A stretch of 64,000 nt of DNA from CAZKJL01 sp964553135. Its GTDB lineage: Bacteria; Patescibacteriota; Gracilibacteria; Peribacterales; Peribacteraceae. Each line of letters begins with the position of its first letter. The first letter of the stretch is position 1. The notes beneath the pieces are model-generated. The model was not told where the DNA came from, did not search any database, and saw only the letters and a program-made list of their open reading frames with translations. Below are positions 51,596-60,022 of the stretch, piece after piece. Position numbers and translations under genes: made by a program. The stretch is taken from NCBI GenBank assembly GCA_964553135.1, contig CAZKJL010000002.1, forward strand, positions 124,001 to 188,000. The letters are read 5' to 3'.

Positions 51596-52688
51596 GCTCC
51601 GGTTTTCTTGGAAGCAGTGCGCGTACGTCGCTCACGCGTCCGAATTCGATGTAGCGGTAGCTTAGCCAGCCGACGAGTGAGAGCATGACGGACATGCGGA
51701 AGAAATTGAACGGTGTCATCTCAATGGTGAACATGTGCATGACAAATGGATGCCACAGATACAGCGAATAGCTCATCATGCCGATGAGTTGCAGAGGGCG
51801 ATTGCCGAAGATCATGTGCAGTACCGTATTTTTCGTATGAACAAGCCCAAGCAGAAGCGCCGTGCAACCGACGGAAAACAGCGTCGTGATGACGGGGAAC
51901 ATCCGCGGCGTCAGATGCCATTCACTCACTTTCAGCCTGTCGTGCAGCAGGAAAGCCGCTCCGATAAACGCAATGCCCGCGAGAACGAGCGTGAGCGGTT
52001 TGCGGATACGGTAACCGACGTGCATGTACGCTGCCGCAATTCCCAGGCTGAAATAAAAAGCGTCACCGAGGACATTGTTGCTCACGTAATTCACGCCGGC
52101 TCCCAACGTGATGGCCCCCCACCATTGCATCGCCAAACTGAAGAATGCGATCGTGACCATGGTTCGCAGCATTCCGTATCGACCAACGGCCCACAGCACT
52201 CCGGGCATGAGCACGCAGAACCAAATTTCCGAACCAATGGACCACAGGACGCCGTTGTACCCGGGGAACCACATCCAGGGAATGAAGTGGAACGTGGCGG
52301 TTCCCATCAGAAAAATGTCGCGCAACATGTTCGACATGTTGTTCGGCAGGCTGTTGTGAATCCCTACAACGATTGCGAGATGAAGGTAGTAGAGCGGTAA
52401 GAGACGGAATGCACGTTTTTTGTAGAACCACAGCACATCGTCTTGCGTCATCATCGTTCGAGTTCCCATGGCGTACGGCAACGCCAATACGAACCCTGAG
52501 ATGATGAAGAATAGGAACACCGCCATTTGGCCGTTCTGCAGAAAACCGTAGTGCAGCAGCGTTTTTTCCCCAACGGTCACGAGAGGCAGCGATGTTCGCG
52601 GTCCCACGAGCGGATACCAGATGTGGTACGCGATCACCGTCAGAATCGCCATGCCTCGGAGTCCGTTGATGGCGGGAATTTTTTTCAT
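51561..52688 (-). CDS. Acyltransferase family 3 membrane protein (OafA/YrhL-like)
   Basis: 375 residues. Start at 52688 gives INGLRGMAILTVIAYHIWYP with the R and H hallmark of acyltransferase-3; FFIISGFVLA, YKKRAFRLLPLYYLHLAI and WSIGSEIWFCVLMPG follow; about ten helices. Acetylates or otherwise acylates envelope sugars. Located 2 nt behind the YdeI-like gene, same strand. Confidence 0.85.
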   Translation of the reverse strand: MKKIPAINGLRGMAILTVIAYHIWYPLVGPRTSLPLVTVGEKTLLHYGFLQNGQMAVFLFFIISGFVLALPYAMGTRTMMTQDDVLWFYKKRAFRLLPLYYLHLAIVVGIHNSLPNNMSNMLRDIFLMGTATFHFIPWMWFPGYNGVLWSIGSEIWFCVLMPGVLWAVGRYGMLRTMVTIAFFSLAMQWWGAITLGAGVNYVSNNVLGDAFYFSLGIAAAYMHVGYRIRKPLTLVLAGIAFIGAAFLLHDRLKVSEWHLTPRMFPVITTLFSVGCTALLLGLVHTKNTVLHMIFGNRPLQLIGMMSYSLYLWHPFVMHMFTIEMTPFNFFRMSVMLSLVGWLSYRYIEFGRVSDVRALLPRKPELTDGMSPVPAS

Positions 52689-52690
52689 GG

Positions 52691-53263
52691 TCAGGGGTAA
52701 AACTTTTTCCCGTTCTTCATCATATCCAGGAACGTATCGAATCGCTTTTTGCGCGTTTCCGGTTTCTTGGCCGTTTGCAAACGATGATAAATCGCATACT
52801 TGTTGGTCTTGTTGAGCGACTCGTAAAAAGCGAGCGCCTTTTTGTTTTTCTTCAGCGCATTCAGAAAATCTTCCGGAACCGTGGCCAGCCCCTGGCCGTG
52901 GTAGGCGCGGTCCCACCGACCGTCTTTTTTGGCGTCCTCCACTTCTTTCATGCCCGCCGGGCGCATCTTGCCTTCTTTCGTCAGTCGCTCCACCGATGCC
53001 ACGTTGATCTTGGACCAGTTGCCGCCCTTCTTTCGGGGCGTGAAGCGCTGCAAATACGAAAGATCGTCGCCTTTGTGGCGGACGCCGTCGATCCATCCGA
53101 AACACAGTCCAATGACGATGGACTCGGGATACGTGAGGTTCTGCTTGCCGGAATCCTTCTTAAACAGCCTCAGCCACACTCCTTTGGACGTCGTGTGGTT
53201 TGCATCGAGCCAGTCTTCCCAGCCTTGGGCGGATGTCGGTGCGACGATGGGGAGGTCTGCCAT
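52691..53263 (-). CDS. YdeI/OmpD-associated family protein
   Basis: 190 residues. Recognisable family pattern GWEDWLDANHTTSKGVWLRLFKKDSG, GWIDGVRHKGDDLSYLQRFTPRKKGGNWSKIN, and C-terminal alpha-helical part with FYESLNKTNKYAIYHRLQTAKKPETRKKRFDTFLDMM. Function poorly known (bacteriocin protection/phenol-related proteins are relatives). TACCCT lies 9 nt before the ATG. Confidence 0.8.
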   Translation of the reverse strand: MADLPIVAPTSAQGWEDWLDANHTTSKGVWLRLFKKDSGKQNLTYPESIVIGLCFGWIDGVRHKGDDLSYLQRFTPRKKGGNWSKINVASVERLTKEGKMRPAGMKEVEDAKKDGRWDRAYHGQGLATVPEDFLNALKKNKKALAFYESLNKTNKYAIYHRLQTAKKPETRKKRFDTFLDMMKNGKKFYP

Positions 53264-53328
53264 ACGTCGTCCAGGGTACCACGATCGGCTGCAAGGATTC
53301 GGTGTATCATCCGTCTCCTTCTACGATC

Positions 53329-53868
53329 ATGAAGCGTCTCTCCTTTTTTCTTGCGGCAATCATCCTCGTCGGAAGCGCACTGGTGCTGCCCGAGGCGCTG
53401 GCGCGTACGCTCAATGCCGAATATCGCACCTGCATGCAGCAGGCGGTTTCCAGGTATCAATCGGCGATCATCGGCAACCAGCGCACGTACAACGATGCGC
53501 TCATCGCGGCGATGGAGCATAAGAAAGACGGTTACGTGAATTCGTGGAACAACGAAGACGAGTCGGCCCAGCAAGCCGGCGTCCGCGAAGCGGACAAGCA
53601 ATGGAGCCGCGAGTACACCGATGCGCGCAAGCAGAAGAGCGATGCCGACCGTGTCGCAAGCAACGACTACAGCAACGACCGTAAACCGTGCGGTCCGCTC
53701 AAGAATCCCAAAACTCCGCCCACCCCACCCTCACCTCCGCCACCGCCACCCGCGCCCACGAACCCCGGCCTCTGCCCCGAGGGCTACAGAAGCGTTTGCC
53801 GCAGCCCGTGCGCCGATCCGAACCAGATCTGCATCATGATCTGTATTCATGGCTGCGAGAGGATTTAG
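53329..53868 (+). CDS. Secreted protein with Pro-rich linker and C-terminal Cys module
   Basis: 179 residues: signal peptide (to about 26, LPEALAR), a helical mature part (RTLNAEYRTCMQQAVSRYQSAIIGNQ), a Pro-rich linker (about 124-144) and a C-terminal 31-residue module with six Cys (CPEGYRSVCRSPCADP). Surface-exposed and probably disulfide-linked. Not recognised. Confidence 0.7.
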   Translation: MKRLSFFLAAIILVGSALVLPEALARTLNAEYRTCMQQAVSRYQSAIIGNQRTYNDALIAAMEHKKDGYVNSWNNEDESAQQAGVREADKQWSREYTDARKQKSDADRVASNDYSNDRKPCGPLKNPKTPPTPPSPPPPPPAPTNPGLCPEGYRSVCRSPCADPNQICIMICIHGCERI

Positions 53869-53922
53869 GCAGGTGCCCTGGCCAAAACCGGCGGAAATGG
53901 GTAACCTCCCCACGCGAAACCG

Positions 53923-54011
53923 TTGGGGAGTCCCTCCTTCGTCCCGCATATGCGGGACTACGGCGGGCAGGCGCCAAGCCCCCCATGTCGTTTCCATGGT
54001 CTCCGACCATG
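53923..54011. repeat. Partial copy of tRNA-Gln 5' end with inserted palindrome
   Basis: TTGGGGAGTC (53923-53932) and GCGCCAAGC (53971-53979) repeat the 5' part of tRNA-Gln, 103 bp upstream of the gene, split by an insert holding an 18-bp perfect palindrome GTCCCGCATATGCGGGAC (53941-53958). A hairpin CATGGTC/GACCATG (53995-54011) precedes the real tRNA. Confidence 0.75.
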
Positions 54012-54026
54012 ATCTTTCTACAGCAT

Positions 54027-54101
54027 TGGGGAGTCGCCAAGCGGTAAGGCAACGGGCTCTGAACCCGTCATTCGGGGGTTCGAATCCCTCCTCCCCAGCC
54101 A
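54027..54101 (+). tRNA. tRNA-Gln (anticodon CTG)
   Basis: 75 nt with encoded CCA. Acceptor TGGGGAG/CTCCCCA, anticodon stem ACGGG/CCCGT with loop CTCTGAA, giving CTG (CAG codons). It is followed within 20 nt by the AT-rich island. Confidence 0.94.
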
Positions 54102-54150
54102 CCTAAAAAAAGGTGTAAATAGACCCACGTGCCTATCTAAAAACCTTCTA

Positions 54151-54912
54151 TTACAGATGCAACTTCCTTTTTTCGACTTCGATTATTCCAAGTTTTGTAA
54201 TGAAATAAATGCTCTCGTTGAAGTGCAAGAATGCACTTACATTGACAAGTCTATGAAGGGTTCTACGAAGATTTTTTCGCATAGCGGGTTTTACCCATTG
54301 TTCCAAGTCAGCATAGGAAGCACCCTTGCTCCCACATTCGTACAAAAGTAATAATACATAATCACTCGCACCCAAATTTGGTTTTAATACTTTAAGGAAG
54401 CCGCTGAAATCCTGAACTGCTGGCGCCCTCCTGCTGATAAGATTTTCGATAATGTTCTGAGCCTCATTTGCTGAACATGCATGGTACAGACGTATAAATT
54501 CAGCCATAACCCAATCCAGTATTGAAATGACCAGAGTTGCATCCTGCAAGTTCGGATCGATCCCATCTGCAAGGTGGGCCGCATCTCGATTATTGCGAAT
54601 GTCATATGTGACTCGTAGAGCCCTGGGAATATGTAGACGAATTGAGTCAGAGCACTTCCCTTTTGGGATATTAGCTAACGCAGTGATTAGTTTTTCAGCA
54701 TCTAAGGATCTATTCAAACTTGTAGATTTTCCAAATGCAATCTGTTCAAGCAAGCGAAAAGCTGCTTCGCAAAAACGACCACCTTCAACTGCACTTAGTC
54801 TCAATCCACCAGCATAGAAGTTCAATTTTGACTCCTCATAAGCAGCTAGGAGTTCGTCAACGATCTTTGGATCGCAATGTTTTGAGAGGCTACTACGGAT
54901 AATATTTTGCAT
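54151..54912 (-). CDS. HEPN-type putative RNase with C-terminal winged helix (defence candidate)
   Basis: 253 residues. R106-NNRDAA-H113 (R-X6-H) sits in a helical context with a following HLADGIDPNLQDATLVISILDWVMAEFIRLYH block, which fits HEPN ribonucleases of abortive infection and toxin systems. Residues about 165-253 look like a winged helix (GASYADLEQWVKPAMRKNLRRTLHRL and INGLIxVEK-like end). AT-rich codons. Second gene of the two-gene operon in the island, 29 nt behind its partner. No known family name assigned with certainty. Confidence 0.55.
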   Translation of the reverse strand: MQNIIRSSLSKHCDPKIVDELLAAYEESKLNFYAGGLRLSAVEGGRFCEAAFRLLEQIAFGKSTSLNRSLDAEKLITALANIPKGKCSDSIRLHIPRALRVTYDIRNNRDAAHLADGIDPNLQDATLVISILDWVMAEFIRLYHACSANEAQNIIENLISRRAPAVQDFSGFLKVLKPNLGASDYVLLLLYECGSKGASYADLEQWVKPAMRKNLRRTLHRLVNVSAFLHFNESIYFITKLGIIEVEKRKLHL

Positions 54913-54941
54913 AAGGCTTGATAAGATTTAGAATCTTCAAC

Positions 54942-55502
54942 TTACTTCCCCTTCGTCTTAGATTTCTTTGAACGGGTCTTCTTTTTAGGAAGAGAACAAT
55001 CCTGTATTGCTTTCTTGACCTTTTCGCGATCAGGAAGGGCATTAACCACTGCTTCACCAAGAGAAGTTATCTGCTTATTTCCGCCACCCGCCTTTGCAAG
55101 ATATTGAGCTGAAGCCGCATTGCGTGCCGATACAGACGCATTGGTAAAATCTTTCATTGCGGCTTCAGTATTTAATTTTGTAAGGTCTCGTGTTTTGAAC
55201 ATTGGTGTTTCACGATGATAGGCCAGATAATATGCAAGGCATGTAATACGTTCAATTTCTGAAGCAGGCTTCTTCAGAGCCATGAAGGATTTCGGCGTTG
55301 AGGAATTATCACCAGAAATAGCTGTAGCAACACCCGATTCTTTTTCGGTATTTTCCAATGAATGCATTGCTTGAGGGTTTATTGAAGCGCCCATGATCAA
55401 TGTAATAATCTTTAGCGCAATAGCTTCAGAGACGGGCTTCTCGTTCATTAAAATGTCACCACCGGATAAAGTAACTTTATAGACGCTTTCTTTTGAGGTC
55501 AT
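54942..55502 (-). CDS. Partner protein of the HEPN gene (unknown conserved domain, Lys-rich tail)
   Basis: 186 residues. The core (about 75-165: ASEIERITCLAYYLAYHRETP, FKTRDLTKLNTEAAM, LGEAVVNALPDRE) is a compact helical domain I recall from uncharacterised proteins of defence-like loci; a very basic tail (KKKTRSKKSKTKGK) suggests nucleic acid binding. First gene of the operon. A 16-bp palindrome lies 24-39 nt upstream and TACCCT 7 nt before the ATG. Confidence 0.5.
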   Translation of the reverse strand: MTSKESVYKVTLSGGDILMNEKPVSEAIALKIITLIMGASINPQAMHSLENTEKESGVATAISGDNSSTPKSFMALKKPASEIERITCLAYYLAYHRETPMFKTRDLTKLNTEAAMKDFTNASVSARNAASAQYLAKAGGGNKQITSLGEAVVNALPDREKVKKAIQDCSLPKKKTRSKKSKTKGK

Positions 55503-55525
55503 AAATAATAGGGTAAATAATAAAA

Positions 55526-55541
55526 ATCCTAAAATTAGGAT
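55526..55541. promoter_or_regulatory. Operator palindrome of the HEPN operon
   Basis: ATCCTAA-AA-TTAGGAT, perfect arms, in the -35 region of the leftward operon whose first ATG is at 55502. The expected signature of autoregulation. Confidence 0.5.
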
Positions 55542-55602
55542 ATTTATGCCTTAAATGATTGTCAATCATTTCTTAGAGATTTTTCTTAAGACCCACGTGC
55601 CT

Positions 55603-55857
55603 TCCTAAGGCTTCAAGCTTGCTCTCCCAAAACCCCTGAAATACCGCCAAGGTTCTAATGTCAGACCTGTCTGTTCAGCCAAGTATTTCACGAAAGGGGC
55701 TTCGCCCCTCTCGTGCCTGCACGCCAAAGCTGCCGGCGATTCCGGCACGCAGGCGTGAGCTCACCCCAAAAATGATGCGTTCCAGGCAAGCAGAGCTTGC
55801 CTTCGCGCGTTTCTTAAAACCTTATCATATCGATACGCACGTCCGCTTATATCAACG
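55603..55857. other. Gene-free gap with several palindromic hairpins
   Basis: No credible gene. Hairpins: GGGGC-TTC-GCCCC (55696-55708, with flanking CGA/TCG), GCCTGC...GCAGGC (55715-55754, with an inner GCCGG/CCGGC) and GGCAAGC-AGA-GCTTGCC (55785-55801). They resemble dispersed REP-like palindromes. Confidence 0.6.
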
Positions 55858-56346
55858 CTACGGATACGTCAGCGTCATCGACCCTTCGTGAGTGATGCCT
55901 GCGCCGTTGCCGGTGAAATGAAACGGCACCGTTTTCCCGCTCTTATTCACCGATCCGCTGAAGTCGGCACTTGCCGGCACATTCACGAAAAACGGGCTGC
56001 ATGCACCCATCATCTTGCCGCTGATCACCCCGTTGTTGCGCCCGTCATATGTACCCGTGACCCGGCCTTCGCACGTTCCCGACACCGTTCCCGTCACCGC
56101 TCCGCCGTCCAAGGGAATATTCGCCGTGATGTTCACGGTATAGCCTTTGTACTCGTACGTTCCCGTGGCGACCGCCGAACCCTCCGGTTCCGGCTCTTCC
56201 AGTCCGCCGAACAGGCATTCCAGTATTTCGATATTCTGACACCGGCTGAAGTAGTAGCCCGCGGCTTCATTGGAGCCCACGAGGAGCAGGATCAACAAAA
56301 TCAGAATGAATGCCGCCATTGGTCCACATCCCATTTTGTTGGCCAT
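55858..56346 (-). CDS. Membrane-anchored beta-rich protein
   Basis: 162 residues. N-terminal hydrophobic anchor (AAFILILLILLLVGSNEAAG, about 10-30), then an exported beta-rich domain full of Gly/Thr (GTYEYKGYTVNITANIPLDGG, GTVSGTCEGRVTGTYDGRN). Two Cys pairs possible. Unknown function. Convergent/neighbour region holds hairpins. Confidence 0.6.
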   Translation of the reverse strand: MANKMGCGPMAAFILILLILLLVGSNEAAGYYFSRCQNIEILECLFGGLEEPEPEGSAVATGTYEYKGYTVNITANIPLDGGAVTGTVSGTCEGRVTGTYDGRNNGVISGKMMGACSPFFVNVPASADFSGSVNKSGKTVPFHFTGNGAGITHEGSMTLTYP

Positions 56347-56506
56347 TGAGGACCATTCAATCAGGATGGCGCCGAAAGATCAACGTACTTCTTTCCTCAT
56401 CTTGATCATCCGAGGGCCTCATCGGTGTGGAGCGCATATGAAGCGGAACATGAAAACGTCCGCACGGTACTCAGAACGTGCGGCGAAATCGGCTAGAATG
56501 CGACGT

Positions 56507-58012
56507 ATGCGCATCGCTCGTTTTCTTTCGATCATCATCGCTCTCGGCGTCGTGGCCGCTTGTCAGCCGCAAGAGCAGAAACTCGTTCCTCCCACGCAAC
56601 CGACATCGTCGTCGGCGTCCTCGGTGCAGGCACTTGAACAAGTGCCGTCCGAACTCACCATCAAACATTTTTCTGCGATGAAGCTGGAAGGCACGGGACT
56701 CACCATGGATACGCGTACCGAGAGCAATGCGGCGTACGACAAGTACAACGTTCATTATTTCAGCAACGGTCTCAAGATCACGGGAGTCTTCCTCATGCCC
56801 AAAGGTACGGGGCCGTTTCCGCTCCTCATCCTGAATCACGGGCATATCGACACCGCCGTGTATACGCAAGGCAGGGGACTCAAGCGTGAGCAGGACAGCT
56901 TGGCACGTGCGGGGTTCGCCGTGCTCCACACCGACTACCGCGGTCACGCCGGTTCGGACAAGAGTCCCATGCCCGAAGACGATTCGGTGTACGACGGAAA
57001 TTTGGAGTACGCCATGGACAGCGCCAACGCGATTCTTGCCGTCCGCGCAGCCAAGCTTCCGCGCGTCGATGCGACGAAGGTTGGGATGCTGGGGCACTCC
57101 ATGGGCGGAGGAGTGACGCTCGCGGTGCTCACCGGCAGGCCCGATCTCGTGAGTGCGGCCGTGCTCTACGCGCCGGTCCATGCCGACGTCTGGGAGAACT
57201 TCGATCGTTGGCGACGTTTGCGCGATGAGGGCGATCGAACCATCGAGAAGTTCGGCACGCGCGCCGAACACCCCGAGACGTGGGATGCGCTGTCTCCCAA
57301 AACGTATCTGAAGAACATGGTCGCACCGGTTCTCCTGTTCCAGGGTGGCAAGGACAACGATGTTCCCGAGGCGTGGTCCGACGCTCTCGATGTTTTCATG
57401 AAGGACGCGGGGCGTGACATCGAATACGTGGAGTATCCCGATGAGCCCCACGAATTCATCCGCAAGTGGCCCGATTTCATGGAGCGAACCGCCGCATTCT
57501 TCCATGCCCATCTTGCGCAAGGCGATGCCGCCGAAGATTTTCTGTTGCCGCTTTCGGCCGAGCGCGTCACGAAAAAACCGTTCGGTCTCAAGGTCGACCC
57601 CGAGCATTCTCCCGTCTCGCCCGAAAAATTCACCGGGTATCACACCGGTACGGATTTCGAGACGACCGATGCCGACCCCGCCGATGTCGTCGTTCGTGCC
57701 GCGTGCACCGGAAAGATCGTCTACAAAGGAATGGTGAGCGGTTACGGCGGAGTCGTCGTGACATCGTGCACGTATCAAGGCGAGAAGGTCACGGCTTTGT
57801 ACGGACACCTTCGCTTGTCCTCGGTGTCGCTTGGAGTCGGCGACGAGCTGAGTGCTGGCGCGCCGTTTGCCGTACTCGGAACGGGATACTCTCCGGAGAC
57901 GGACGGCGAGAGGCGTCATCTGCACTTCTCGCTCCACCGCGGCACATCGACGGAGCTCAAGGGCTACGTGCAAACGGAAGACGCGCTCAAGGATTGGATC
58001 AAAGTTTTGTGA
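56507..58012 (+). CDS. Lipoprotein fusing alpha/beta hydrolase and M23 (LytM) peptidase domains
   Basis: 501 residues. Lipobox VAAC with Cys19 and a Ser/Thr linker; an alpha/beta hydrolase (about 60-345) of the dienelactone/prolyl-oligopeptidase kind with nucleophile S198 (GHSMGGG), GGKDNDVP and DEPHEF; then an M23-like domain (about 370-495) with HTGTD (H379, D383) and HLH (H471, H473), the Zn site of LytM endopeptidases. Both domains act outside, possibly on peptidoglycan crosslinks and ester decorations. TAGAAT 7 nt before the ATG. Confidence 0.8.
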   Translation: MRIARFLSIIIALGVVAACQPQEQKLVPPTQPTSSSASSVQALEQVPSELTIKHFSAMKLEGTGLTMDTRTESNAAYDKYNVHYFSNGLKITGVFLMPKGTGPFPLLILNHGHIDTAVYTQGRGLKREQDSLARAGFAVLHTDYRGHAGSDKSPMPEDDSVYDGNLEYAMDSANAILAVRAAKLPRVDATKVGMLGHSMGGGVTLAVLTGRPDLVSAAVLYAPVHADVWENFDRWRRLRDEGDRTIEKFGTRAEHPETWDALSPKTYLKNMVAPVLLFQGGKDNDVPEAWSDALDVFMKDAGRDIEYVEYPDEPHEFIRKWPDFMERTAAFFHAHLAQGDAAEDFLLPLSAERVTKKPFGLKVDPEHSPVSPEKFTGYHTGTDFETTDADPADVVVRAACTGKIVYKGMVSGYGGVVVTSCTYQGEKVTALYGHLRLSSVSLGVGDELSAGAPFAVLGTGYSPETDGERRHLHFSLHRGTSTELKGYVQTEDALKDWIKVL

Positions 58013-58066
58013 CACACAGAAAGAGCCGCTTACGCGGCCCCGTCTGCTCCCTTCTACCACTGAAGG

Positions 58067-58744
58067 TTACTGTGCTGATTCGATGGTGGATTCCTCGCGG
58101 ACGTCATCCTCCGGGTGGCCCATGAAGCCGCCTTTCATCTTGCGATGACCTTCGGGACGAGCGGGGAGCGTCACTCCCTTCTCCGTCGCGATCTGTTCGA
58201 TGGTTTTGCCACCGTCGATCGCAGCCTTGAGTTCGGCTTCGGTCATGCCGAGCTTCTCGGCGAGCTTGCCTCCCATGGGGCCGTCCATGTGCATCTTGAA
58301 TTTCATGCCCGGGCCGCCCATCTGAGCGCCCATCATGAAGAAGTGGCTGTCGCCGCATGCGGTCTTCATCGCTTCCATCTCAGCCTTTTTGTCGTCGGCG
58401 TTGAAGGTTGCGTCCATGGCGGTGCGGAAGGCTTCCTGAGCGGCCTTGATGGCTTCGGCACGTGCGGTGTCATCGGTGATGGCGGCTGCGGCAACGAGTG
58501 CATTCTGACGCGTCTTGGTGGCCGCTTTCTGTGCCGTGATCATGGCGTCGACCGACGCGAGGAATTTTCCGTCTTGGTCCGCCATCGCCTGCACGCAGGC
58601 TTGCGTCGGAACGGGACGGGTCTTGAGAACATCGGCGGTGCCGGTCGTGCCGGATGCCGCGCTCACGAGCTGTGCCAAGATCGGTACGGCGAGAGCGAGA
58701 CCGGTGGCGCCTGCGGTGGCGCCGAGGAGAAATGATTTCTTCAT
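58067..58744 (-). CDS. Secreted protein with GMTE-EL motif (two-component target)
   Basis: 225 residues: signal peptide (to about 29), a helical, Ala/Lys-rich mature part with two Cys, and the C-terminal segment LGMTEAELKAAIDGGKTIEQIATEKGV, the repeat-like motif also found in the 60827 protein and in DUF2680-like proteins; a Met/Gly/His/Lys-rich stretch (FKMHMDGPMGGK) precedes it. Three CTTAA boxes lie upstream (58808-58834). Possibly a metal or stress-related envelope protein. Confidence 0.65.
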   Translation of the reverse strand: MKKSFLLGATAGATGLALAVPILAQLVSAASGTTGTADVLKTRPVPTQACVQAMADQDGKFLASVDAMITAQKAATKTRQNALVAAAAITDDTARAEAIKAAQEAFRTAMDATFNADDKKAEMEAMKTACGDSHFFMMGAQMGGPGMKFKMHMDGPMGGKLAEKLGMTEAELKAAIDGGKTIEQIATEKGVTLPARPEGHRKMKGGFMGHPEDDVREESTIESAQ

Positions 58745-58789
58745 ACGAATGTGTGGGTAGAGAAATAAAAAGTCCGTCGCGACATGCGC

Positions 58790-58834
58790 ATCGTATGACT
58801 CCGTCCGTTAAGACCTGGTTAAGACGATATTAAG
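58790..58834 (-). promoter_or_regulatory. Response-regulator boxes upstream of the 58067-58744 gene
   Basis: On the minus strand CTTAA occurs three times with 11-bp period (58830-58834, 58819-58823, 58808-58812), then 12 nt and TACGAT (58790-58795). The first box overlaps the stop of the histidine kinase gene. Confidence 0.65.
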
Positions 58835-60017
58835 ATTTCTTTATTTTTGCTTTGGCGAAGTGCAGCGTGAACGTCGTGCCGTTGTTTTTCTCGCTCGCGA
58901 CGTCGATGCTCCAGCCATGCAGATCCACGATGCGTTTGACGAGCGCGAGTCCGAGGCCGAGCCCGCCCCTCGAGCGTGATGCGTCGGCTTGGTAGAATCT
59001 GTCGAAGACGTGCGGCACGTCCTCGGCGTCCATGCCGATGCCGTCGTCGCTCACGGAGAGGGAATCTTTCTTGAGCGTCACGTGCACGGTGCCGTGCGGT
59101 TTTCCGAACTTCACGCCGTTCGTGAGCAAGTTGGAGAGCACTTGGTGGATGAGTGCTCCGTCGCCCTGCACATGGACGTTCGGCGCGACGTCGGCCGTGA
59201 TGGTGGCGTCTTTTTCTTTGGCCAAGAGCTTATGTTTGCTGACGGTCTGTTCCACGAGCACCGAGAGATCGACGGGCGTGCGCGTCATATCGAGCGCATC
59301 GAGGCGCGTCAGCTCCAAGAGCCTCTCCACGAGCACTTCGATTTGCTTCACGTCGGCTTTGGCCGACTCCAATCCTTCTTGATATTTCTTGGTTCGCAGT
59401 GCCAAATCCAACGATGAATTCAGCGTCGCGAGCGGCGTGCGCAGTTCATGGCTGGCATCCTGGGTGAATTGTTCCAGGCGCTCCATCATGTCCTCGGCAG
59501 GCTGCAAACTGTGGCGGGCGAAGACGATGCCCACCAAGTAGGTGGCCGCCGAGATGAGTGCGCTCACGATGAGATAGAGGAGTGCTCGTATCGGCAAATC
59601 GCGGTACTGCTGACGTTCGGGCCCCACGATTTGGATGAAGCCGATGGTTTCTTCGCCGTTCTGGAGCGGCTTCGTGAAGATGGCGTAGTCGTCGTCTTGC
59701 AATTCCACGGACGTGAACCCGACTTTCTTTTCGAACGGGATTTCACTGAAGAAACTTCCGGAGACGACGATGTTCCCGCTGCTGTCCATGATGCGCATGC
59801 GTTCCATCATGGGAGGCGGTACGCCCACCGGCATGCCTTGCAGCGCCATCATGGCCGGTCTCTGCATCTCGTTCGACGTGCGCACCAAGCGGTCGTGTGA
59901 CATGCGCAGCACGTTGTGATAATCGGCGATGAGGAACACCAAACCGTTGAGGAGGAGCAGCAAAAATACGAAGGCCGTGAATTGCAGCGCGATCCGATGG
60001 CTGATGTGCTTGAACAT
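58830..60017 (-). CDS. Sensor histidine kinase
   Basis: 395 residues. Two membrane segments (about 10-32 and 145-170) flank an exported sensor loop of about 110 residues with a Met/Pro-rich stretch (MPVGVPPPMMERMRIMDSS); then a HisKA domain with phospho-acceptor H in FTQDASHELRTPLATL, and an ATPase with N-box LLTNGVKFG, G1 DDGIGM and G2 GGLGLGLALV. Phosphorylates the next-door response regulator, 5 nt upstream. A HAMP domain is not obvious. Confidence 0.92.
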   Translation of the reverse strand: MFKHISHRIALQFTAFVFLLLLLNGLVFLIADYHNVLRMSHDRLVRTSNEMQRPAMMALQGMPVGVPPPMMERMRIMDSSGNIVVSGSFFSEIPFEKKVGFTSVELQDDDYAIFTKPLQNGEETIGFIQIVGPERQQYRDLPIRALLYLIVSALISAATYLVGIVFARHSLQPAEDMMERLEQFTQDASHELRTPLATLNSSLDLALRTKKYQEGLESAKADVKQIEVLVERLLELTRLDALDMTRTPVDLSVLVEQTVSKHKLLAKEKDATITADVAPNVHVQGDGALIHQVLSNLLTNGVKFGKPHGTVHVTLKKDSLSVSDDGIGMDAEDVPHVFDRFYQADASRSRGGLGLGLALVKRIVDLHGWSIDVASEKNNGTTFTLHFAKAKIKKS

Positions 60018-60022
60018 GGGGT

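Larger units (their letters stand above)
54121..55602. mobile_element. AT-rich genomic island flanked by direct repeats
   Basis: AGACCCACGTGCCT occurs at 54121-54134 and 55589-55602, extended to 18 of 20 matching bases (followed by nnCTAA). Base composition drops visibly between them compared with the GC-rich surroundings, and codons in the two genes are AT-rich. It starts 20 nt after tRNA-Gln, a classic insertion spot. No integrase is inside, so the mover would be elsewhere or lost. It holds two genes on the minus strand. Confidence 0.65.

Noticed and set aside
54121..55602. Insertion sequence
   Set aside because: No transposase or terminal inverted repeats; the island holds only the two-gene module with direct repeats.
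55658..55891. 77-codon open frame in the gap
   Set aside because: It runs through three palindromic hairpins and overlaps the 55858 gene; no start signal or composition support.
56270..56506. N-terminal extension of the lipoprotein frame upstream of 56507
   Set aside because: It overlaps the 55858-56346 gene and would bury the signal peptide; the -10 TAGAAT at 56494 also lies within it.
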